Assembly: GCA_903909215.1 (NCBI GenBank)
Contig: CAIVUX010000018.1
Coordinates: 1-64,000, forward strand
Length of the DNA: 64,000 bases
Reading direction: 5' to 3'
Source: an uncultured Ferrovum sp.
GTDB taxonomy: Bacteria > Pseudomonadota > Gammaproteobacteria > Burkholderiales > Ferrovaceae
Position 1 is the first letter of the stretch; each line of letters begins with the position of its first letter. The position numbers and the translations under genes were made by a program. The notes below the pieces were generated by a model. That model did not search any database. It was not told the DNA's origin and saw nothing but the letters and a program-made list of their open reading frames with translations. This document shows positions 19,227 through 28,692 of the stretch, one piece after another.

Positions 19227-21197
19227 CTACCCCTTCATTAGGCGGATTTCTGCTTGAGCCAAGGATTCGGGCGTTCCCAACAGCACCAGAACATCCCCGG
19301 GTGCCACGCGCGTCTCTTTTAATGGGCGCATACCGCGAATACCGTGACGCCGTATGGCATTCACTTCCACCCCCAGCGTCTCAAGGCCCAATTCACCCAG
19401 TAACCGGCCCCGAGCATAGGCCCCCTCATCAATCACCACCGAGGACAGCCTTGGCTGTGCTTGCTCTTCTATTTCGGACCCTTCGTCAGTGGCGCCACGA
19501 AAAAACCCGCGCATCAAGGCGTAGCGTTCGGAACGCACCTGACGAATGCGTTTAATCACCCGCGCCAACGGCACGCCCAATTCCAGCATGGCGTGAGAGG
19601 CCAACATTAAAGAACCTTCTAAAATTTCGGGGACCACTTCCGCTGCGCCGGCGTCTTTTAATTTATCCAAATCCGTATCGTCAAAGGTGCGCACAATAAC
19701 CGGCATCCCCGGTTCTAATTCCCGCGCGTGACTGATAATGGCCAGCGAAATCGCGGTTTCGGCAAAGGTCACCACAATGGCTGCTGCACGATGAATGCCT
19801 GCAGCCACCAACACTTCACGTCGACCGGCGTCCCCAAACACCACCGACTCACCCGCTGCGGCAGCCGCCCTAACGCGCTGTGGATCCATATCCAGCGCGA
19901 TGACAGACAGGCCCTCTTGCTCCAGAAAGCGCGACAGGGTTTGTCCACTGCGTCCATAGCCGCACACAATCACGTGCCCCTGTGCGCTGTAACTGCGCAC
20001 GGACAGCTCATGCAGCGCCAAAGAGCGCATGGCCCATTCGCTTTCGCAACAATACATTACAATGCGATCGCTCATTTGGATGAGAATGGGTGAGAGCAAC
20101 ATGGATATCAGTGTCGCCGCCAACACAATCTGCAAAGGCCCCTCGGGTAGTAATTTAAAACCCTGCGCTTGCGCCAGCAATACAAAACCGAATTCGCCAG
20201 CTGGCGCAATGGCCAAAGCCGTTCGCAGTGATACAGAATCGATATCGCCAAAAGCGCGCGTCAGCCCATAGGCAATGGCCAATTTCAATAACAGTACGCT
20301 GATCAAGACGGCCAACACCCATGGCCATTGATTCATCACCACGGCCAGATTCAACAAGGTGCCAATGGTAATAAAGAACAGCCCCAGCAAGACATCGCGA
20401 AAAGGCTTAATGTAATCTTCCACTTGATAGCGATAATCGGTTTCAGAAATCAGCACCCCCGAGATGAAAGCGCCCAAGGCCAAGGAAAGCCCTGCCCGTT
20501 GCGTGACCCAGGCCATGGCCAAGGTCACCAACAACACATTTAGAATAAAGACTTCAGAAGACTTTTGTTTGGCCACCCAATGAAACCATTTGCTCATCAA
20601 GCGCTGACCAAAACCCAATAACAAAGCCAGAATCACAGCGGCTTTTAGCGCGGCGATCATCAGAATGCCCAGCAAATCCCCTTGATGGTGCGTTAACTCA
20701 GGAATCAGAATTAAGAGCGGCACCACCGCTAAATCTTGAAACAGCATCACCCCCATCACGCGATGACCATGTGGTGAATTGAGTTCTAGCCGTTCGGCCA
20801 AGAGGCGCGAAATGATGGCCGTGGACGACAGCGCTAAGGCGCCGGCCAATACAATAGCGCCCTGCCAGCTCACGCCCAACAACGTGGCTAAGGCAAACCC
20901 CACCATAAATGTCACCGCCATCTGGGCGCCGCCCAATCCAAATACCGTGCGTCGCATGGCGGCCAATTGCGCCAGGCTAAACTCTAACCCCACGGTAAAC
21001 ATAAGAAAAATGACGCCAAACTGGGCAAAATCGGTAGTGGTTTCGTCTGGCGGGATGAGGCCTGTGGCATGGGGGCCAATCACCACACCGGCCAATAAAT
21101 AGCCCAGCATGGGTGGCAAGCCCAAACGCCGAAAGAGTGAAACGGCAATAATGGCGGCCAGCAATAGGATTAGAACAAGTTCGAGCGGACTCATCAT
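19227..21197 (-). CDS. Kef/CPA2-type monovalent cation:proton antiporter with RCK domains
   Basis: 656 residues. The first 380 or so form a CPA2 exchanger domain of about 12 helices (PPMLGYLLAGVVIGP; the ion-site-like FQDLAVVPLL; PAGEFGFVLL). A RCK_N/TrkA-N Rossmann domain follows (VIVCGYGRSGQTLSRFLE near 413-430) and a RCK_C domain at about 570-655. It resembles KefB/KefC or YbaL; the true ion is not decidable. Its start is only 23 bp from the divergent kdsD start, and its stop lies within a tRNA-like stretch. Confidence 0.9.
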   Translation of the reverse strand: MMSPLELVLILLLAAIIAVSLFRRLGLPPMLGYLLAGVVIGPHATGLIPPDETTTDFAQFGVIFLMFTVGLEFSLAQLAAMRRTVFGLGGAQMAVTFMVGFALATLLGVSWQGAIVLAGALALSSTAIISRLLAERLELNSPHGHRVMGVMLFQDLAVVPLLILIPELTHHQGDLLGILMIAALKAAVILALLLGFGQRLMSKWFHWVAKQKSSEVFILNVLLVTLAMAWVTQRAGLSLALGAFISGVLISETDYRYQVEDYIKPFRDVLLGLFFITIGTLLNLAVVMNQWPWVLAVLISVLLLKLAIAYGLTRAFGDIDSVSLRTALAIAPAGEFGFVLLAQAQGFKLLPEGPLQIVLAATLISMLLSPILIQMSDRIVMYCCESEWAMRSLALHELSVRSYSAQGHVIVCGYGRSGQTLSRFLEQEGLSVIALDMDPQRVRAAAAAGESVVFGDAGRREVLVAAGIHRAAAIVVTFAETAISLAIISHARELEPGMPVIVRTFDDTDLDKLKDAGAAEVVPEILEGSLMLASHAMLELGVPLARVIKRIRQVRSERYALMRGFFRGATDEGSEIEEQAQPRLSSVVIDEGAYARGRLLGELGLETLGVEVNAIRRHGIRGMRPLKETRVAPGDVLVLLGTPESLAQAEIRLMKG

Positions 21198-21220
21198 AGG
21201 GTCAAGTATAATTCCAAGAT

Positions 21221-22225
21221 ATGATCTCTGACGCCCTAAATCCGACGCCCTTATCCACTGACGCCCTCCTTGAACAAGCGCGTAGGGTTCTCGCCATTGA
21301 ATCGGAGGCCATAATCCGACTGTCCACCTCTTTGGGTGATGACTTTATTCAAGCCCATCGTCTTTTGCTGGGATGCAAGGGGCGCGTAGTGATCAGCGGC
21401 ATGGGCAAGTCGGGGCATATCGGCCATAAAATTGCCTCCACCTTGGCCAGCACCGGTACGCCTGCGTTTTTTATGCACCCCGCCGAAGCCAGTCATGGTG
21501 ATTTGGGTATGATTGCCGCTGATGACGTTTTGATAGCCCTATCCAATTCTGGTGAAAGCGATGAGCTGCTGGTGATCGCCCCTCTTCTAAAACGCCGCGG
21601 CACGCGCATTATCGCCATTACAGGAAACCCCAAATCCCGCTTGGCAAAATTGGCAGACGTCAGTTTGGATGCCTCTGTAGAGCGCGAAGCCTGCCCGCTT
21701 AACTTAGCGCCCACGGCCAGCACCACCGCTGTATTGGCCCTAGGCGATGCCTTAGCAGTTACCTTGCTAGAAGCCCGTGGCTTTTCTGCAGCAGATTTTG
21801 CACGCACCCATCCAGGCGGCACCTTAGGCAAACGCTTACTGCTTACGGTAAGCGACATCATGCATCAAGAAAACCGTATTCCACGCACACCATTAAACGC
21901 CACGCTAGCTGAAGCGCTGCAAGAAATGTCAGCCAAGGCATTGGGTATGACGGCGATTGTGGATGATGAAAATCATTTGCAGGGCATTTTTACTGACGGA
22001 GATTTGCGGCGCGCGCTGGGCCGAGGCAACACGGATATTCACGTCTTACGGGTGGCTGATTTGATGACCATTAGCCCCACCACCGTTGAACCCGAACGTC
22101 TTGCCACCGAAGCCGCAGACGTGATGCAAGCAAAAAAGATTTTTGGGCTTTTTGTCATCGACGCTGAAAAAAAGGTGGTAGGTGCTTTTAACATGCATGA
22201 CCTGCTGCGCGCCGGCATCGTTTAA
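21221..22225 (+). CDS. kdsD: Arabinose-5-phosphate isomerase
   Basis: 334 residues: an N-terminal SIS sugar-phosphate isomerase domain (VVISGMGKSGHIGHKIA, HPAEASHGDLGM, SNSGESDEL) and two C-terminal CBS domains (about 205-330). It converts ribulose-5-phosphate to arabinose-5-phosphate for Kdo synthesis. Adjacent kdsC and lptCAB confirm an LPS role. First gene of a ten-gene plus-strand operon. Confidence 0.94.
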   Translation: MISDALNPTPLSTDALLEQARRVLAIESEAIIRLSTSLGDDFIQAHRLLLGCKGRVVISGMGKSGHIGHKIASTLASTGTPAFFMHPAEASHGDLGMIAADDVLIALSNSGESDELLVIAPLLKRRGTRIIAITGNPKSRLAKLADVSLDASVEREACPLNLAPTASTTAVLALGDALAVTLLEARGFSAADFARTHPGGTLGKRLLLTVSDIMHQENRIPRTPLNATLAEALQEMSAKALGMTAIVDDENHLQGIFTDGDLRRALGRGNTDIHVLRVADLMTISPTTVEPERLATEAADVMQAKKIFGLFVIDAEKKVVGAFNMHDLLRAGIV

Positions 22226-22764
22226 TGAATGCTCCATTTCCCGAAGCGCTGATTCTTCGTGCGCAAGCCATACGCCTCGCCACCTTTGACGTGGATGGCA
22301 TTATGACCGATGGTCGCCTCACTTTTGACAGCACGGGCCATGAACTTAAAACCTTTCATGTGCGCGATGGTCTGGGGCTTAAGTTATTACAAAGCGCCGG
22401 GATTGAAGTGGCCATCCTCACCGGGCGCAGTTCGCCCATTGTGACGGCACGTGCAAAAGAACTGGGCATCACGCATGTCATTCAGGGTGCGCATAACAAA
22501 TTGGAATCCTTTAGCACATTGCTAAACCAACTGGGTACTGACTGGCGTGAATGCGCCTACATGGGTGATGATCTTCAGGACCTGGCGGTGTTGCAACGCT
22601 GTGCGTTGGCCATGACGGTGCCGGAGGCGCCAGAGCTGGTCAGAAGCTACGCCCATTGGATTTCACCCATAGCCGGTGGACGGGGCGCCGTGCGCAGCGC
22701 CGCTGAAATGATACTGCAAGCACGTGGCCAATGGCAGGATGCTGTTCAGCCATGGCAAGACTAA
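22225..22764 (+). CDS. kdsC: 3-deoxy-D-manno-octulosonate 8-phosphate phosphatase
   Basis: 179 residues, HAD-family phosphatase without a cap: motif I FDVDGIMTDG with both catalytic aspartates, motif II ILTGR, and MGDDLQD near 117-123. It dephosphorylates Kdo-8-phosphate. The ATG overlaps the kdsD stop by one base, and lptC begins 13 bases before its end. Confidence 0.95.
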   Translation: MNAPFPEALILRAQAIRLATFDVDGIMTDGRLTFDSTGHELKTFHVRDGLGLKLLQSAGIEVAILTGRSSPIVTARAKELGITHVIQGAHNKLESFSTLLNQLGTDWRECAYMGDDLQDLAVLQRCALAMTVPEAPELVRSYAHWISPIAGGRGAVRSAAEMILQARGQWQDAVQPWQD

Positions 22765-23336
22765 GTCCTAATTTAGAATCGTGGATGCCTATACTGGTGG
22801 TGCTGTTGCTGGCCATGGTCAGTGGTTGGCTGTGGCGGGTAGTAGAGAGCAGTCATCTGTTGACGGGTCGGGTTGTGGCGCATGACCCCGATCTCATTAT
22901 GGAGCGTTTTGCATCACGTCAGTTGGGTGAAAACGGGGAAATTCGCTACACTTTAAGCGCGCGTAAAATGATACATTACCCAGATGATGATACTTCTTAC
23001 TTCGATGAAGTTGTTTTTGCATCTTACGAGCCTGGTGTGCCCACAGTGGTGATTCGTTCCCAACAAGCGGTGCGATCAACCCCTCAGGATGAAGTGATCT
23101 TTTCAGGTAATGTGGTGGTGACGCGCGATGCCAGAAAAGATCAGTCTGGTGCCGTGCTGCATACCTCATGGCTAAAAGTACAACCAGACCGTGGTATTGC
23201 CGAAACCAATCAACCCGTCACAATTGATTACGGCTTAAACACACTGACGGCATTAACCATGGTCGTCAACGATAAAACGAAAATTGCTGAATTTACCCGT
23301 GCGCATGTTATCTACAAAACACCTCGTCAGCGCTAG
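22752..23336 (+). CDS. lptC: LPS export system protein LptC
   Basis: 194 residues from ATG 22752, overlapping kdsC by 13 bases. One N-terminal membrane helix (about 12-30) and a periplasmic LptC/beta-jellyroll domain with LMERFASRQLGENGEIRYTL. LptC links the LptBFG inner-membrane pump to the LptA bridge. Position between kdsC and lptA is the standard arrangement. Confidence 0.92.
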   Translation: MARLSPNLESWMPILVVLLLAMVSGWLWRVVESSHLLTGRVVAHDPDLIMERFASRQLGENGEIRYTLSARKMIHYPDDDTSYFDEVVFASYEPGVPTVVIRSQQAVRSTPQDEVIFSGNVVVTRDARKDQSGAVLHTSWLKVQPDRGIAETNQPVTIDYGLNTLTALTMVVNDKTKIAEFTRAHVIYKTPRQR

Positions 23337-23907
23337 AGTATTTCTAGTGCTGTCCCTCTTCGCTGCCATTAGCGTTCACGCCGAACTGGCGGATCGCGAT
23401 AAGCCTATCAATATTGAATCCAATAAAATGACCGCTGACGACAATAGAAAATTAACATACTTTGAAGGTCAAGTGATTCTGACGCAAGGCACTATTCGCT
23501 TAACCGCAGACCACATGACGGTACGTGAAGATAACGCAGGGTTTAAATATGCCTCCGCCTATGGCTCGCCGGTAACCTTTCGGCAAAAACGTGAAGGCTT
23601 GAATGAATGGGTGGATGGTGTGGCACAGCACGCAGAATACGATGGAAAAATTGAACGTATAGAACTATTTGAAAAGGCTTTGGTGCGTCGCAATAAAGAT
23701 GAAATTCGTGGCAATTATCTGGCCTATGATATGAAAACTGAATTTATGCAAGGTCATGGAACGGCTGCACCAGCCGCTGCACCCAACGCATCTTCAGGCC
23801 GAGTACATGTTATTTTGCAGCCTCAACACGACAAAGCCGATACCGCTGCAGCACCTGAACGGCCTACGCCGCAGGTTCTTAAACAAGACAACCGAACCTC
23901 GCCATGA
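23305..23907 (+). CDS. lptA: LPS export bridge protein LptA
   Basis: 200 residues from ATG 23305 (a TTG seven codons earlier is less likely). Signal peptide about 1-26 ending SVHAEL, then the OstA-type jellyroll: [38 protein letters not shown]. LptA polymers carry LPS across the periplasm to LptDE. The Ala/Pro-rich tail after about residue 150 is variable. Overlaps lptC by 32 bases and lptB by four. Confidence 0.93.
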   Translation: MLSTKHLVSARVFLVLSLFAAISVHAELADRDKPINIESNKMTADDNRKLTYFEGQVILTQGTIRLTADHMTVREDNAGFKYASAYGSPVTFRQKREGLNEWVDGVAQHAEYDGKIERIELFEKALVRRNKDEIRGNYLAYDMKTEFMQGHGTAAPAAAPNASSGRVHVILQPQHDKADTAAAPERPTPQVLKQDNRTSP

Positions 23908-24626
23908 GTCAGCTCCGTGTAGAGCATCTGCTAAAACGCTATCGTTCGCGCACAGTGGTGCACGATGTTTCACTTTCCGTAGACAACGGCGAAGTAGTGG
24001 GTTTGTTGGGTCCCAATGGAGCCGGCAAAACCACTTGTTTCTATATGATAGTGGGTCTCATCCCTTTGGATGATGGCAACATTTTTTTGGATGGCACGCG
24101 CATTAGTTTGCTGCCCATTCACCGCCGCTCCGAACTGGGGTTGTCTTATCTGCCGCAAGAAGCGTCCATTTTTCGGCGCATGACAGTATCTGAAAATATT
24201 TTAGCTGTTCTGCAATTACGCAAACTATCAGAGCAAGAGTGTCAGCAAGAATTAGCACTGCTGCTGGATGATTTACATATTAGCCACTTACGAAATAACT
24301 CCGCCATCAGTCTTTCCGGAGGCGAGCGCCGACGCGTAGAAATTGCACGTGCCTTAGCCACACGACCACGCTTCATTTTGCTGGATGAGCCTTTTGCCGG
24401 AGTGGACCCCATTGCAGTCATGGATATTCAACAAATTATTCGTTTTTTAAAAGAACGCGGCATTGGTGTTTTAATCACCGATCACAATGTGCGCGAAACG
24501 CTGGGCATCTGCGACCGCGCCTACATCATTAACCAAGGCTCGGTGTTGGCCGCCGGAAAACCCGAAGACATCATCAACAATGAGAGCGTGCGCAAGGTCT
24601 ACTTGGGTGAGCATTTCAAACTATAA
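23904..24626 (+). CDS. lptB: LPS export ABC transporter ATP-binding protein LptB
   Basis: 240 residues. Walker [10 protein letters not shown] (36-44), Q-loop YLPQEASIF, signature [13 protein letters not shown], Walker [14 protein letters not shown], switch His in LITDHNV. Powers LPS extraction with LptFG, which are not in this window. It sits between lptA and rpoN, the widespread proteobacterial order. Confidence 0.97.
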   Translation: MSQLRVEHLLKRYRSRTVVHDVSLSVDNGEVVGLLGPNGAGKTTCFYMIVGLIPLDDGNIFLDGTRISLLPIHRRSELGLSYLPQEASIFRRMTVSENILAVLQLRKLSEQECQQELALLLDDLHISHLRNNSAISLSGGERRRVEIARALATRPRFILLDEPFAGVDPIAVMDIQQIIRFLKERGIGVLITDHNVRETLGICDRAYIINQGSVLAAGKPEDIINNESVRKVYLGEHFKL

Positions 24627-24629
24627 ATC

Positions 24630-26045
24630 ATGAAAGCCAATCTACAACTCAGGCTTTCTCAGCATCTGGCCCTAACCCCGCAACTTCAGCAGTCCATCAG
24701 ACTGTTGCAGCTCTCCACGCTCGACCTTAATTCCGAGCTGGAAAAATTTTTAATGGAAAACCCGCTGTTAGAGCGCGAGGAGACAGTTGAAGAAAACACA
24801 GCACCGCGTTCTGCTGTCACTCTCGCCCCGGAAGGGGTAGAGGCTCCTGCGGGAAATGATGAGCCTACAGAATGGAACCCCGCTGACAATTGGGCTCCCG
24901 ATTCTCAAGCCAGCAAATGGCACGAGGGAGATGATGACAGTGAGTTTGGACAGCAAGCTTCAGCACCCATCACCTTAGTGGATTACCTTTCTTCTCAGCT
25001 AAGACTGATGAGTCTTAGCGAACGTGATCACCAATTGGTATCTCAACTCATTGCTCAACTCGATGACGATGGTTATTTGCAAATGCCTCTTGAGGATGTT
25101 TTAACTATTTACCCCGAGTCGTTGGCTGTTGAAGCGGATGAACTGCACGTGAGTTTAAGCTTGCTGCAATCGCTCGACCCGCCCGGTATCGGGGCACGCA
25201 ATTTGGCTGAATGCTTAACGTTGCAATTACTGATTTTGCCAGAGCTAACGCCCGGACGTGATATGGCCGTGCGTATTGCACGCGATTATTTGCCGCTCTT
25301 GGGTAGTCACGATTTTGCACGGCTTAAAAAAGCGGTGGGGGCCGATGATGATGCGCTGCGTCAGGCCAGCAAGCTCATTACTCAACTTAACCCCAAACCG
25401 GGCGCTGATTTTGTTCCGATTGAAACGCGCTACGTGGTGCCCGATGTGGTGATTAAAAAAACCAGGGGCAAATGGACTGCGGTATTAAACCAAGACGCCA
25501 TGCCACGGCTACGCATTAATAAACTGTATGCGGATTTATTGCAAAGCGGGCGTGACCCCAACGGCCAACTCTCCGGTCAATTGCAAGAAGCCCGTTGGCT
25601 AATTAAAAACGTGCAGCAACGCTTTGACACCATCTTGCGCGTGTCTCAGGCAGTAGTAGATCGCCAGCACCATTTCTTTGATCATGGCGAGGTGGCCATG
25701 CGGCCTTTGGTGTTGCGTGAAATTGCCGATACAGTAGGGTTGCATGAATCCACCATTTCACGTGTCACTACCCAAAAATACATGCTGACTCCACGCGGTA
25801 TCTTTGAATTGAAATATTTTTTCAGCAGTCACGTCAGTACAGAGTCCGGAGGTGGCGCATCATCCACCGCCATCCGCGCCCTGATCCGCCAACTGGTGGA
25901 TGCAGAGGATCATCATAAACCGCTGTCTGACAGTCGAATTTCGGATATTCTGGGAAGTCAGGGCATAGTAGTAGCCCGACGCACGGTGGCCAAATACCGT
26001 GATGCCTTGCAGATTTATCCAGCCAGTCAGCGAAAAACGCTGTAA
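24630..26045 (+). CDS. rpoN: RNA polymerase sigma-54 factor
   Basis: 471 residues: glutamine-rich region I for activator response (LRLSQHLALTPQLQQSIRLL), an acidic region II, the core-binding domain (about 105-290), a helix-turn-helix (LHESTISRVTTQKYM) and the RpoN box ARRTVAKYR near the C-terminus that reads the -24 element. It would serve the sigma-54 promoter found upstream of glnA in this window. Three bases separate it from lptB. Confidence 0.97.
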   Translation: MKANLQLRLSQHLALTPQLQQSIRLLQLSTLDLNSELEKFLMENPLLEREETVEENTAPRSAVTLAPEGVEAPAGNDEPTEWNPADNWAPDSQASKWHEGDDDSEFGQQASAPITLVDYLSSQLRLMSLSERDHQLVSQLIAQLDDDGYLQMPLEDVLTIYPESLAVEADELHVSLSLLQSLDPPGIGARNLAECLTLQLLILPELTPGRDMAVRIARDYLPLLGSHDFARLKKAVGADDDALRQASKLITQLNPKPGADFVPIETRYVVPDVVIKKTRGKWTAVLNQDAMPRLRINKLYADLLQSGRDPNGQLSGQLQEARWLIKNVQQRFDTILRVSQAVVDRQHHFFDHGEVAMRPLVLREIADTVGLHESTISRVTTQKYMLTPRGIFELKYFFSSHVSTESGGGASSTAIRALIRQLVDAEDHHKPLSDSRISDILGSQGIVVARRTVAKYRDALQIYPASQRKTL

Positions 26046-26065
26046 ATTCAGGAAGGAGCAATAAA

Positions 26066-26389
26066 ATGAACGTCATGGTTACTGGGCAACATATCGAAAT
26101 TACTCCCGCAATTCGCGAATATGTATTGGAAAAAATGGTTCGCATCAAACGCCATTTTGACGATCTCATTGAAATTAATATTGTTTTGCGTGTTGAAAAA
26201 ATGCGGCAACATGTGGAAGCCAATGTGCACGTCAATGGCAAGGATATTTTTGTTGAAGCCACCAATGCCGATATGTATGCTGCGATTGATGAAATGTCGC
26301 ACACGCTGGATCGCCAAATTATTCGGCACAAAGAAAAACAACATGAGTCACGCAGCGCTGAAACCATTCGCCATCACGTAGAAGAGTAA
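26066..26389 (+). CDS. hpf: Ribosome hibernation promoting factor, short form
   Basis: 107 residues with the HPF/YfiA fold (MVTGQHIEITPAIREYVLEKM, HVNGKDIFVEA, DMYAAIDEMSHTLDRQI). Short HPF binds the ribosomal decoding region and with RMF promotes 100S dimers in stationary phase. A strong GGAAGGAG ribosome binding site precedes the ATG. Location after rpoN is conserved. Confidence 0.94.
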   Translation: MNVMVTGQHIEITPAIREYVLEKMVRIKRHFDDLIEINIVLRVEKMRQHVEANVHVNGKDIFVEATNADMYAAIDEMSHTLDRQIIRHKEKQHESRSAETIRHHVEE

Positions 26390-26402
26390 ACCCGCTGGCG
26401 TT

Positions 26403-26888
26403 ATGGAAACCTTTCAAAAACTACTGAAGCCCGATCATATTCTTCTGGATGCGGATATCACCAGCAAGAAGAGGTTGTTTGAGCAAATCGGCATTCTGTT
26501 TGAAAACCAAGACCATATTTCTCGTAGCCAAGTGTTTGACGCACTTTTTAACCGAGAAAAACTGGGGTCCACCGGCCTGGGGCATGGTTTTGCCTTACCC
26601 CATGGCCGGCTTAAGGGTTTGCGAGAAACGCTCTGTGCTTTTATCCGCATAAGCGATGCCATTCCTTTTGAGTCCCCCGACGGTCAACCGGTTAAAATTG
26701 CATTTGCCTTATTGGTGCCGGCACATGCCAATGAACAACATTTAAAGCTACTGGGTGAAATTGCTGAAATGTTTAGCGACATGGAGTTGCGCAGCCAATT
26801 GTTAACCGTAGCCGATGTGTCGTCTGCTTATTCACTTTTGAGTCAATGGTCCCCCAATGCCCGACGTCAGCGTACAGCGTCTCTTTAA
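26403..26888 (+). CDS. ptsN: Nitrogen-regulatory PTS enzyme IIA
   Basis: 161 residues, PTS EIIA type 2 domain. The phosphoryl-accepting His67 is in GFALPHGR. EIIA-Ntr takes phosphate through PtsP-NPr and regulates potassium and nitrogen functions. The gene lies between hpf and hprK and overlaps hprK by 32 bases, so the tail (SPNARRQRTASL) is encoded in two frames. Confidence 0.94.
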   Translation: METFQKLLKPDHILLDADITSKKRLFEQIGILFENQDHISRSQVFDALFNREKLGSTGLGHGFALPHGRLKGLRETLCAFIRISDAIPFESPDGQPVKIAFALLVPAHANEQHLKLLGEIAEMFSDMELRSQLLTVADVSSAYSLLSQWSPNARRQRTASL

Positions 26889-27825
26889 CGAAAACCGCGA
26901 TAAGTTGGAATTGCAATGGTTGGCCGCCCGTCACGGTTGTCAACGCGCAGCACCTGTGGGCAGCTTGACTGACCCGCGTGCCGGCATTATTGCCCACTTA
27001 AACCTTACCCACCCTCATCGCTTCCAAGTGTTGGGGCAGATGGAAATTAATTACTTACAGGGATTAAGTGGTGCAGCCTTAAAGCGCGCCTTTGATAATA
27101 TTTTCTGCGATGATTTAGCGGCCATTATCGTAGCCGACGACGGCGTCATGCCGCCCTCATTAGGCGAAGCTGCGGAGATTCACGGAGTATCCATTATAGG
27201 ATCCCCCGTCCCCAGCGCCACCTTGATTAATATTTTGCGGCATTATCTTAGCCAAGAATTGGCTGAAGAAATCACCATGCATGGTGTGTTCATGGTTATT
27301 TTAGAGGTAGGCGTGTTGATTACCGGTGACTCTGCGGTCGGCAAAAGCGAGTTGGCCTTAGAGCTCATTACGCGCGGCCATGGGCTGGTGGCTGATGACG
27401 TGGTGGAGCTCTACCGCATTGGGCCTGAAACATTACAAGGACGCTGCCCACCCTTGTTGCGCGACTTTCTTGAAGTGCGCGGCTTAGGGCTGATTAACAT
27501 TCGCTCTATTTTTGGCGAGACTGCAGTACGGCCGCGCAAAAATCTTAAATTAATCGTCCATCTGGAACGCCTGCCCGATGGTGATATGGCCACCATGGAG
27601 CGTTTGCCCGCCAAGACGCGCACGCAAAACATTTTAGGGTTGGATGTGCCTAAGTTTGTTTTGCCGGTGGCCATTGGTCGCAACTTGGCGGTGTTGGTAG
27701 AAGCGGCCACACGCAATTTCATTTTGGCGCAACGGGGCGTAGACAGCACCGAACAATTCATTCAACGTCAGGAAGAATTTATGGCTCAAGAACAACTGTT
27801 GCCTGATTCCGAAGCGAGCGACTAA
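26857..27825 (+). CDS. hprK: HPr kinase/phosphorylase
   Basis: 322 residues with an N-terminal domain and a C-terminal kinase domain holding Walker A GDSAVGKS (157-164) and the HprK signature around EVRGLGLINI. It phosphorylates and dephosphorylates HPr on serine. In betaproteobacteria such genes accompany an incomplete, regulatory PTS; no ptsH is in the window. Overlaps ptsN by 32 bases. Confidence 0.94.
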   Translation: MPDVSVQRLFNENRDKLELQWLAARHGCQRAAPVGSLTDPRAGIIAHLNLTHPHRFQVLGQMEINYLQGLSGAALKRAFDNIFCDDLAAIIVADDGVMPPSLGEAAEIHGVSIIGSPVPSATLINILRHYLSQELAEEITMHGVFMVILEVGVLITGDSAVGKSELALELITRGHGLVADDVVELYRIGPETLQGRCPPLLRDFLEVRGLGLINIRSIFGETAVRPRKNLKLIVHLERLPDGDMATMERLPAKTRTQNILGLDVPKFVLPVAIGRNLAVLVEAATRNFILAQRGVDSTEQFIQRQEEFMAQEQLLPDSEASD

Positions 27826-27828
27826 GCC

Positions 27829-28692
27829 ATGAGCCCGAACCCCTCCTCAGCACCGCAAATTATCCTCATTACCGGTATGGCGGGCTCGGGCAAAACAGTG
27901 GCCTTGCGGGCGTTGGAGGATGCGGGTTATTTTTCTATGGATAATCTGCCGCTAAATTCTGTGGTGGGCGTTATTGAAGAGCTGCTCAAACGTGGTGAGG
28001 GGCATATCGCGCTAACCTTAGATGCCCGTGGTGGCGGTAATGTAAAAGAGTTGCCAGAAATTATTACAGCGCTTCGCGTTCTGCTGCCTGATGTGCGCTT
28101 ACTGTTTCTTGATTCTACCGACCAAGACCTGCTGCGCCGTTTCTCTGAAACCCGCCGTCCCCATCCATTGTCTGACGGTCACCGTTCAATTGCCGAATGT
28201 ATTGCTTATGAACGTGCTTTGTTAGAAAACGTGGTTGAAATGGGGCATCGCATGGATACCAGCCACGTATCTCCCAATACCCTACGTGCCTGGGTACGTG
28301 ATTTTGTGCAACTCAACGCCAATCATCTAACATTATTTTTTGAATCTTTTGGGTTTAAGCACGGCATCCCCTTGGACGCTGATTTTGTATTTGATGTGCG
28401 CTGCATCCCAAATCCTTTCTATGACCCCAAGCTACGCCCCCTTACCGGAAAAGACCCTGAAATTATCCAATTTCTAGAAGGATTGCAGATAACGCGTCGC
28501 ATGGTGGATGACATTCGGCAATTTGTAGCGCGTTGGCTGCCGGACTTTATGCGCGATAACCGAACCGCTCTCACCATTGCCATAGGATGCACTGGTGGCC
28601 AACACCGCTCAGTGTATTTTGCGGAAGTGCTGGCCAAATCTTTTGACGCCGATCAGCCTGTACGCGTTATACACCGCGAATTAACCCAATAG
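27829..28692 (+). CDS. rapZ: RNase adapter / nucleotide-binding protein RapZ
   Basis: 287 residues. Walker A GMAGSGKT at 16-23, then a C-terminal domain with IAIGCTGGQHRSVYFAE, the part that binds GlcZ RNA in E. coli RapZ. RapZ directs RNase E to small RNAs controlling GlmS; in other groups homologues act with PTS regulators. It ends the kdsD-rapZ operon and overlaps mutY by 12 bp on the opposite strand. Confidence 0.94.
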   Translation: MSPNPSSAPQIILITGMAGSGKTVALRALEDAGYFSMDNLPLNSVVGVIEELLKRGEGHIALTLDARGGGNVKELPEIITALRVLLPDVRLLFLDSTDQDLLRRFSETRRPHPLSDGHRSIAECIAYERALLENVVEMGHRMDTSHVSPNTLRAWVRDFVQLNANHLTLFFESFGFKHGIPLDADFVFDVRCIPNPFYDPKLRPLTGKDPEIIQFLEGLQITRRMVDDIRQFVARWLPDFMRDNRTALTIAIGCTGGQHRSVYFAEVLAKSFDADQPVRVIHRELTQ

